A stretch of DNA of 64,000 bases, from positions 186,001-250,000 of the forward strand of contig CAWIBS010000035.1 of assembly GCA_963834365.1 (NCBI GenBank), in the 5' to 3' direction. The translations under genes were made by a program, and so were the position numbers. The notes beneath the pieces were generated by a model, which was given only the letters and a program-made list of their open reading frames with translations, searched no databases and was not told the DNA's origin. Every line of letters begins with the position of its first letter. The first letter of the stretch is position 1. Origin of the DNA: CAWJAP01 sp963834365 (GTDB taxonomy: Bacteria; Acidobacteriota; Vicinamibacteria; Vicinamibacterales; Vicinamibacteraceae). Positions 55,825 through 64,000 of this stretch are shown here, piece by piece.

Positions 55825-55933
55825 GCCGCTTGTCAGGCTACGGGCTACAGGCTGCGGGCAGGATCGAGCTGGCGCGGCTGGAACCGAGTTACCTGATCCC
55901 GGCTGCCGATCCCTGATGCCTGATGTCCTGTGA

Positions 55934-56572
55934 TCAGGGCTTGGGAATCCTGATGGTGCTGATCATGAGGCTGCCGCTGATGAAGAACAGCACCGAGAAC
56001 GGGTGCAGGACACGGCCCATCAGCGTCCAGTCGCCCAGCCAGAACGCCGCGTCGGTCAGGCCGAGCCGATAGAGGACGGCGAGCACGAGCACGAGGACCA
56101 CGCTCGTCGGAATCGGCGTTCCCTCGAAGTAGCGCACCTTGCCGGTATCGGTGTCGGTCAGCCCGGCCGCCGTCGCGTTGAATCGCGCCAGCCGGCTGAT
56201 CCCGCAACAGACGAAGCAGGTGAGCAGGACCACGTCCCACATGCCGCGAAGTCCGAGGGTATAGCCCAGCACGGCGGGTGCCACCCCGAACGAGACGATG
56301 TCCGCCAGCGAGTCGAGATCGGCGCCCAGCGCTGATTGCCGGTGCGGATTGCGCCGCGCGACGTAGCCGTCGAGCACGTCGAAGGCGAGCGCGAACAGCG
56401 GCAGGACGAACGCGGCCCACAACTCGACGGACCGGTCGTCGGCGAGATAGCTCAGACAGAGGAAGATGGCGATCGTGCCACAACTGGCGTTGGCGAGCGT
56501 GAGCAGGTCCGCGGGGGTGTAGGACCGGAGCATCGAGAGCCGGTGCGGTGCGGTCCCCATCTCTCGAGGCAT
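55934..56572 (-). CDS. pssA: CDP-diacylglycerol--serine O-phosphatidyltransferase
   Basis: 212 residues from the ATG at 56572 (MPREMGTAPHRLSML); a longer in-frame start at 56644 reads VRLQPD from a repeat and is less likely. The CDP-alcohol phosphotransferase motif is complete: DVLDGYVARR followed by GADLDSLAD (D-x2-DG-x2-AR-x8-G-x3-D-x3-D). Six hydrophobic helices follow the PssA pattern (YTPADLLTLANASCGTIAIF at the start). It makes phosphatidylserine, the precursor of phosphatidylethanolamine, at the inner membrane. Confidence 0.9.
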   Translation of the reverse strand: MPREMGTAPHRLSMLRSYTPADLLTLANASCGTIAIFLCLSYLADDRSVELWAAFVLPLFALAFDVLDGYVARRNPHRQSALGADLDSLADIVSFGVAPAVLGYTLGLRGMWDVVLLTCFVCCGISRLARFNATAAGLTDTDTGKVRYFEGTPIPTSVVLVLVLAVLYRLGLTDAAFWLGDWTLMGRVLHPFSVLFFISGSLMISTIRIPKP

Positions 56573-56617
56573 GTCGTGTCGAGGCTGCAGGAGCGGATGA
56601 TACGACAGGGCCACCGG

Positions 56618-56705
56618 GTCCGGCTGAAGCCGGACACTACGCACGCCTGACCCACGAAATCGTCACAGACTCAGACCGCAAACGTAGCGTCCGGCTTCAG
56701 CGGAC
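56618..56705. repeat. Inverted pair of REP-like palindromes
   Basis: GTCCGGCTGAAGCCGGAC (56618-56635) and GTCCGGCTTCAGCGGAC (56689-56705, one base short) are 53 bases apart. Their flanks ACACTACG and CGTAGCGT extend the inverted relationship, so the whole could fold as one larger hairpin, like a BIME. Confidence 0.6.
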
Positions 56706-56735
56706 CTGACGGCAAACACCAAATGAGCACTCGCC

Positions 56736-56786
56736 GAGTCGCCCAGTCCCCCAGTCGCCCTAGTCGCCCAGTCGCCCAGTCGCCCA
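56736..56786. repeat. Short tandem repeat of CAGTCGCCC
   Basis: About five imperfect copies of a 9-base unit. Six CCC runs at 56742, 56748, 56758, 56767, 56775 and 56783 give, on the minus strand, GGG runs spaced by loops of mostly CGACT. Confidence 0.75.
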
Positions 56787-56789
56787 CAT

Positions 56790-58136
56790 TCAGCCAAGCT
56801 TCCAACCAGGGCGGTAGGTGCGGCGGAGAAACCGATCGGCGTCGGGCGCGTTGGTCGCACGCATCGCCGAGGCGTCCCACTCCAGCGTCTTGCCGGTACG
56901 AAACGCGACGTTGCCAAGATGATTGGCTTCGGTGAGCCAGCCTGCGTATTCGAAATGGCAGGTGGTCGGCGCGCCGGTCTTGCACGCGTGGATCCACTCG
57001 GCGTGATGGCCGATCGACTTGGGAATGGACTGCGGCGGCGGCGCGAAGCCCTTGAAGCTCGCTTCCGGCAGCAGCACGTGCTTGCCGTAGTCCGACAGGA
57101 GCATGCCCTTGTCGCCGACGAAGAGGACGCCGTTCGGCCACTGCGGTATCCCGCCGCGGGTCCAGATCTCGGGCTTGTTGGTGCCCTGATACCACGTCAC
57201 CGTCACCGCCGGCTGGTCGCCCGACGCCTTGTACACGTATCGCGCCTGCATCGACGCCGGCGCCAGCTCGGGATGCGGCGCCGGGCCGCTCGCTTCGATT
57301 GAGGACGGCGCGCGCAGCCGCAGCGCCCAGAACGGCAGATCGATCCAGTGGCTGCCCAGATCGCTCATCGTGCCGTTGCCGAAGTCCCACCAGCGATACC
57401 AGCGCGGACCCGGCAGGTAGATGGCGCTGTAAGGACGCGCGGGCGCCGGGCCCAGCCAGAGATCCCAGTCGAGGTCGGGAGGGACCGGATCGGCCGTCGC
57501 CGGCCGCTGCTGGGTGAACACGATGTCCTTGGCGGCCGTCGCCTCGGCCTCGCTGGCGTGCCAGCCCCAGGCGCGCGACACCCAGACGTGGCACTCGCGC
57601 ACGCTGCCGATGGCGCCTGCCTGCACGAGCTCGACCACTCGCCGATAGTTGTCGCCGGCATGGATCTGCGTGCCCATCTGCGTCGCGACGCCGGCCCGGG
57701 CCGCCGCCTCGCGGATGACGCGGGCTTCCTGCACGTTGTAGGTGAGCGGCTTCTCGCAGTAGACGTGCTTCTTCAACTGCAGCGCCGGCAGGGTCGCGAA
57801 CGCGTGCGTATGCTCGGCGGTGCTGACGACGACCGCGTCGAACCCGGCCGGCCGATCGAACAGGCGGCGGAAATCCACCTCGGTGCGCGCCTGCGGGTGC
57901 GCCGCCGCCACCCGGGCGAGCGTCGTGCGATTGACGTCGCACAGCGCCGCGATGTGCTCGCCGGCGAGGGCCTGCAGATTCTCCTGGCCCCGTCCCCCGC
58001 ACCCGATCACCGCGAGACGCAGTCGATCGCCCGGCTGCGCACGGAGGATCGCCGGACCAGCGGCCCACGCGGTGCTGACGACGCCGGCGGTGGACCGGAG
58101 GAACGTGCGGCGACTGGAACGCGCGCGACGGAACAT
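56790..58136 (-). CDS. Gfo/Idh/MocA-type oxidoreductase with Tat-like signal
   Basis: 448 residues from the ATG at 58136; one at 58148 is also possible. The N-terminus MFRRARSSRRTFLRSTAGVV is a twin-arginine leader. The Rossmann motif is LAVIGCGGRGQENLQAL. The catalytic region is VYCEKPLTYNVQEARVI with EKP intact, and the C-terminal sheet has HVWVSRAWGW, WWDFGNGTMSDLGSHWIDLP and WIHACKTGAPTTCHFEYAGW. It should be exported folded and oxidise a sugar or glycoside. It is divergent from the DUF1080 gene, a usual partner. Confidence 0.9.
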   Translation of the reverse strand: MFRRARSSRRTFLRSTAGVVSTAWAAGPAILRAQPGDRLRLAVIGCGGRGQENLQALAGEHIAALCDVNRTTLARVAAAHPQARTEVDFRRLFDRPAGFDAVVVSTAEHTHAFATLPALQLKKHVYCEKPLTYNVQEARVIREAAARAGVATQMGTQIHAGDNYRRVVELVQAGAIGSVRECHVWVSRAWGWHASEAEATAAKDIVFTQQRPATADPVPPDLDWDLWLGPAPARPYSAIYLPGPRWYRWWDFGNGTMSDLGSHWIDLPFWALRLRAPSSIEASGPAPHPELAPASMQARYVYKASGDQPAVTVTWYQGTNKPEIWTRGGIPQWPNGVLFVGDKGMLLSDYGKHVLLPEASFKGFAPPPQSIPKSIGHHAEWIHACKTGAPTTCHFEYAGWLTEANHLGNVAFRTGKTLEWDASAMRATNAPDADRFLRRTYRPGWKLG

Positions 58137-58217
58137 GACGTGTACCATACGGACCGTACACAGCGCGCGCAAGCCCTCCCGATGGACCGCTGTCGCGCGC
58201 ACCACACGGAGTCGTCC

Positions 58218-58934
58218 ATGCTGCGCGTTGCCGTCCTGCTCTGCCTCGGTGTGTTCCTGCCCTGCACTGCCCGTGCGCAAGCGCCGCCCGCCGAGTGGCG
58301 CGATCTCTTCACCCGCCACGACCTCACCGGCTGGCGCAACATCAACACGGCGCCCGACACCTGGACGATGAAGGACGGCCTGCTCGTCAACACCGGCAAG
58401 CCGATCGGCGTGATGTGCTCCGAGCGGATGTACGAGAACTTCCTGCTGCACATCGAATGGAAGCACCTCGAAGCCGGGGGCAACTCCGGCGTGTTCGCCT
58501 GGAGTGATGCCGCGCCGCGGCCCGACGATCGCCTGCCCGACGGCGTCGAGATCCAGATGCTCGAACTCGACTGGCCGAAGCTGAATACGCGAAATGGCGT
58601 CGTCCCGCCGATCGCGTACGTCCACGGGGAAGTCTGGGGCGTCGGCGGCGTCAAGACGACGCCGGACAACCCGCGCGGGGAGCGCAGCAGCTCGGTCGAG
58701 AACCGGGCGAAGGGCCGCGGCGAATGGAATGTCTACGACGTGGTGGCGGTGGACGGCGTGATCAAGCTCTCCGTGAACGGCAAGTTCGTCAACGGCATCA
58801 GCCGCTCGACGCGGAAGAAGGGCTACCTGTGCCTCGAGGCCGAGGGCGCGGAGATCCATTTCCGCAACGCTCGCATCCTCGAGCTGCCTCCCGGTGTGAC
58901 CACACCGGAGCAGACGGCTCCGGCGCGTCCGTGA
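58218..58934 (+). CDS. DUF1080 (3-keto-glycoside hydrolase-like) secreted protein
   Basis: 238 residues from the ATG at 58218, opening a signal peptide (MLRVAVLLCLGVFLPCTARA). The DUF1080 concanavalin-like fold is clear: EWRDLFTRHDLTGWRNINTA, DTWTMKDGLLVNTGKPIGVM, NFLLHIEWKHLEAGGNSGVF, PDGVEIQMLELDW and KKGYLCLEAEGAEIHFRNAR. Members cleave 3-keto-O-glycosides made by Gfo/Idh-type dehydrogenases. Two such dehydrogenases flank it, supporting a periplasmic 3-keto sugar pathway. Confidence 0.9.
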   Translation: MLRVAVLLCLGVFLPCTARAQAPPAEWRDLFTRHDLTGWRNINTAPDTWTMKDGLLVNTGKPIGVMCSERMYENFLLHIEWKHLEAGGNSGVFAWSDAAPRPDDRLPDGVEIQMLELDWPKLNTRNGVVPPIAYVHGEVWGVGGVKTTPDNPRGERSSSVENRAKGRGEWNVYDVVAVDGVIKLSVNGKFVNGISRSTRKKGYLCLEAEGAEIHFRNARILELPPGVTTPEQTAPARP

Positions 58935-58944
58935 GGCGTCCTCT

Positions 58945-59092
58945 GTTGTGTTGACGCGGAGTCCAGGTGTCGCTTCAGCTTCGGCCCGGCCAACGCGGGC
59001 CAGGGCAGGCCTGAAGGCCTGCGCCACATCACCAACACAGCCGCAAGGTGGCGCGGGCTTCAGCCCGGCCAACGCGGGCGTGAGCTCCGAGT
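58945..59092. repeat. Array of REP-like modules
   Basis: Contains AGGCCTGAAGGCCT, two copies of GGCCAACGCGGGC, GGGCTTCAGCCC, and TGCGCCACATCACCAACACA, which is the reverse complement of a segment at 51998-52016. These are the modules of the 51983-52105 element in another order. It ends at the kinase stop codon. Confidence 0.6.
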
Positions 59093-61482
<2,390 letters not shown>

Positions 61483-61577
61483 CGGTGCCGCGGCCTCGGC
61501 GGTATTGTATCGAGTCGACACGGCCGGCCGGGGTAAGGATGCCGTTAGAATTGGCCTCGGCGAACACGGGCTCCCCG

Positions 61578-63500
61578 TTACTGCGATTCGGTGCGCCACC
61601 GGCGCAGCGCTCTCCCAGCGCCGTCAGACGTGCCGCGTTGCGACCGCTGGAGGCAGCGGCGTCGGCCGCCAGTCGTTTCGCGACGGCCGCGAGCGCGTTG
61701 CACCGAGGCGGCGGCGGGGGCGCTCCGGATCTGTTCGGCGCGTCCGAGCACGTCGGCGACGCTCGTGGCGTGAGCTGAGGGAATGGCCTGGCTGCGCGTG
61801 AGCTGATCGAGATAGGCACGCGCCACGACCGGACTCGCCGGCCAGCTGACCTGGTGCTGCTGCTGCGCGTTGAAGGTCGGCGCGCTGACGAGCCGCGCGG
61901 CCTCGATCTCGTGCGCCGAGAGCTGATCGCTCGGCAGCAGCCGGAAGACGTCGATGCCACGCGCCATCTCGGCGCCATAGATCAGGCCGTTGTACCAGTA
62001 GGTGGACCAGAACCCGCCCGTGATCAGGCGCTTCGCGTCGAGCGGCCCGCGATCGAAGAAGGCAATCTCGACCGGGTGCGCGGCATCGGTGAAGTCGAAC
62101 ACCGAGACGCCTCCCTGATACCAGGCCTGCACCATGATGTCGCGGCCCGGCACCGGCACGATCGACCCGTTGTGCGCCACGCAGTTCTCCTGCTCGGTCT
62201 GCGGCGCCGGCAGCTTGTAGTAGCCGGCGAATCGCAGCTTGCGATCGACGATCTCGAAGATGGCGTTGGCGCCCCACGTCGGCGGATCCGACGGCCGGCA
62301 GCGCGGTCTCGTCCCGCCGCCCCACTCGTCGGTGAAGATCACTTTGGTCCCGTCGTTGTTGAACGTCGCCGAGTGCCAATACGCGAAGTTCCGGTCGAGC
62401 ACGTGGTCGAGGCGCACGGGATGGACCGGATCGGAGATGTCGATCAGGAGGCCGTTCCCGGCGCACGCGCCCGCGGCCAGGCCTGCCGACGGGAACACCG
62501 TGATGTCGTGACACTGGTTGGTGACCGACGTCTTCTGCGTGCCCTCCCCGTGGTTGCCCCCGGGCCACAGCCCGGCAATGGCGCCGGTGGCAGGATCGGC
62601 GAAGATGCGCGGCCGGTTCACGATCGCGGCCGTCCCGGGCGCGGCAACCGGCACTTTGATGACGTCGATGCTGAAGAGCGCGGTGTTGGGATCGTCGGTC
62701 GGCGCCTTGTTCGAGCACTCGGCGAGCTCGTCGCCGGGCCGGACGGTGCTCGTCCCCGAGCCGTACACGTAGAAATGGGCAGGGTCGGACGGCGAGCTCA
62801 CGAGGGTGTGGGTATGCGAGCCGCGGCACGTCTGCACAGCCGCCACCTGCCTGGGCCGGGACACATCACTGATGTCGAAGATGCGGACCCCGCGGAAGCG
62901 ATGGCGGCTGACCTTGTCGGCCACCCCCTGCGTCCCGCAATCGAGGCGGCCGCGCGTCTGTTCCACCGACATCACGAGCAGGTGCTCATGGATCGAGACG
63001 TCCCCTTGTCCACCCGGGCAGACCACCGATGTGACGAGGTCCACCTTGCCGGTGGCCGCCAGTCGATAGACATTGAACCCGTTGAAGTTCCCGACGAAGA
63101 GGTGCCCGCGCGAAAACGCGAGATCCGAATTGGCGAAGTCGAGGCCCGATCGCGCCGATGGTGCGGGCGCGGGTTTTTTCGATTCCTCGGCATCGGCGTC
63201 CTCTTCGACGATGGTGCCGTCCGGATTCTTCTTTTCCGGCGGCGTCGGATCGCCGGCCGGCGCCTTGGGATCGAAGAACCCCTTCGGCTTGGGCACGCTC
63301 GCGACGCGTTCCAGGTGACGCGCCGCCTCCCCGGCGTTGCGGAATCCGCCCTTCAGGCCGACGCGCGGATCGGCGGAGGAGGCTGTCGCGGTCGTGGCAG
63401 CGGGGACCTGCTCCTGGGCCCCGAGCGCCAGGCTGCCCAGAAAGACGACGCCCGCCAGGCAGACGGCACATCCATCCCATCGCAGGGCTCGCCCCTTCAT
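61578..63500 (-). CDS. Secreted LVIVD-repeat protein
   Basis: 640 residues with a signal peptide (WDGCAVCLAGVVFLGSLALG). A Pro/Lys-rich linker leads to repeated beta-propeller blades: VYRLAATGKVDLVTSVVCPG, VRIFDISDVSRPRQVAAVQT, LLIDISDPVHPVRLDHVLDR, GVSVFDFTDAAHPVEIAFFD, all LVIVD-type. The last ~50 residues after VLGRAEQIRSA become low-complexity and Arg-rich, while a neighbouring frame continues RCNALAAVAKRLAADAAASS, so a C-terminal frameshift near 61710 is likely. It should act outside the cytoplasm; the ligand is unknown. Confidence 0.8.
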   Translation of the reverse strand: MKGRALRWDGCAVCLAGVVFLGSLALGAQEQVPAATTATASSADPRVGLKGGFRNAGEAARHLERVASVPKPKGFFDPKAPAGDPTPPEKKNPDGTIVEEDADAEESKKPAPAPSARSGLDFANSDLAFSRGHLFVGNFNGFNVYRLAATGKVDLVTSVVCPGGQGDVSIHEHLLVMSVEQTRGRLDCGTQGVADKVSRHRFRGVRIFDISDVSRPRQVAAVQTCRGSHTHTLVSSPSDPAHFYVYGSGTSTVRPGDELAECSNKAPTDDPNTALFSIDVIKVPVAAPGTAAIVNRPRIFADPATGAIAGLWPGGNHGEGTQKTSVTNQCHDITVFPSAGLAAGACAGNGLLIDISDPVHPVRLDHVLDRNFAYWHSATFNNDGTKVIFTDEWGGGTRPRCRPSDPPTWGANAIFEIVDRKLRFAGYYKLPAPQTEQENCVAHNGSIVPVPGRDIMVQAWYQGGVSVFDFTDAAHPVEIAFFDRGPLDAKRLITGGFWSTYWYNGLIYGAEMARGIDVFRLLPSDQLSAHEIEAARLVSAPTFNAQQQHQVSWPASPVVARAYLDQLTRSQAIPSAHATSVADVLGRAEQIRSAPAAASVQRARGRRETTGGRRRCLQRSQRGTSDGAGRALRRWRTESQ

Positions 63501-63559
63501 CCAGACCCCCGTTGTGTGATCGCTGATCTCCTGGGACCCTCTCTTCTGATCCTCTCACT

Positions 63560-64000
63560 TCAGAGCCCGGACAACAGCCGACGCATCCGGTCGATCTCCA
63601 TCCGCTGGTCGGCGTCCACGTCCGACGCGAACGCGAAGATGTCCGATTCCTGGCCGGCGCCCGGGCTCGAGAACAACGACTGCACCATGGCCACCGCCCC
63701 CTCGTGATGCTTGATCATCCCATCGAGGAACAAGCGATCGAACGCCGGGCCGGACGCGCCGGCCAGCCGCGCCATCTCGTCGCCGGTCAGCATCCCCGGC
63801 ATGAGCGCCCCGCCCCCGTGGTGTGCATGCGCATCCGGCAGCGGCTGGCCGCGGGCAGTCAGCCACGCCCGCATCATCGCGATCTCGTCGGCTTGCGAGA
63901 TCTCGATGCGCCGGGCGAGCAGCTTCAGGTCCTCGCGGCTGGTCCGGGCTGGCAGCAGGGCGGTCATCTCGAGCGCCTGCGCATGATGGCCGATCATGCC
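63560..64000 (-). CDS. DUF305 family protein, N-terminus beyond window
   Basis: At least 145 residues; the true start probably lies past the right edge because MIGHHAQALEM is normally internal. Two DUF305 motifs are present: MIGHHAQALEMTALL and MIKHHEGAVAMVQSLF, each with HH and a distal Met, thought to bind copper or other metal. Ends DVDADQRMEIDRMRRLLSGL. Relatives are exported proteins that often neighbour LVIVD proteins, as here. Confidence 0.8.
   Translation of the reverse strand, partial: GMIGHHAQALEMTALLPARTSREDLKLLARRIEISQADEIAMMRAWLTARGQPLPDAHAHHGGGALMPGMLTGDEMARLAGASGPAFDRLFLDGMIKHHEGAVAMVQSLFSSPGAGQESDIFAFASDVDADQRMEIDRMRRLLSGL

Noticed and set aside
56736..56786. CRISPR-like array
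   Set aside because: The units are 9 bases with no spacers; it is a simple tandem repeat. No CRISPR array or cas gene is present in the window.

Overview
This window is high-GC DNA from an uncultured-style soil or freshwater bacterium. The gene families point to Acidobacteriota, most likely class Vicinamibacteria. The markers are MacB/FtsX permeases of the acidobacterial duplicated-permease (ADOP) type with PadR regulator debris, Ser/Thr kinases fused to PD40 beta-propeller or TPR modules, an ECF sigma factor overlapping such a kinase, paired Gfo/Idh and DUF1080 sugar enzymes, LVIVD and DUF305 secreted proteins, and many short palindromic (REP-like) repeats. The taxon is inferred from family content; no rRNA gene is present.

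Region 1 (1-28.4 kb) looks like a decayed accessory island. It opens with a B3 beta-lactamase-fold remnant, a small secreted protein and an intact tRNA-Arg(TCT). Beside the tRNA lie scrambled pieces of a tyrosine recombinase, and a copy of the last 30 bases of the tRNA recurs at 28365-28425, split by a 26-base palindromic insert. Between these ends are a PD40 kinase, two ADOP permeases, a HigBA-type toxin-antitoxin pair, an amidohydrolase, a flavin monooxygenase-like protein, remnants of a haloperoxidase and a GmrSD-like nuclease, a BrnTA pair, a DUF433 protein, a frameshifted SGNH hydrolase, a tannase-family esterase, a BBE-type FAD oxidase, a broken AAA/LuxR regulator and an EAL-domain protein.

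Region 2 (28.5-36.4 kb) holds a LexA-like DNA-binding protein followed by a cysteine-rich nucleotidyltransferase (a possible small two-gene system), two secreted proteins, an ECF sigma factor translationally coupled to a PD40 kinase, a MOSC protein and a receiver-PP2C phosphatase.

Region 3 (36.4-52.0 kb) is stress and signalling: a large-subunit catalase, a heavily frameshifted ADOP permease, an NtrC-type activator, a polytopic membrane protein, a Dabb protein, a FixLJ-like set (MASE1 histidine kinase, overlapping receiver, separate LuxR-type regulator) and an MscS channel.

Region 4 (52.1-64 kb) has a lipoprotein, a membrane protein with a transglycosylase-like domain, two Tat-type Gfo/Idh oxidoreductases and a DUF1080 hydrolase (probable 3-keto-glycoside metabolism), phosphatidylserine synthase, a TPR kinase, an LVIVD secreted protein and a truncated DUF305 protein.

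More than ten otherwise conserved genes carry single-base frameshifts, so either assembly indels or real gene decay affects this sequence. Frameshifted genes are reported as one locus each and typed as pseudogene; several may be intact in the organism.
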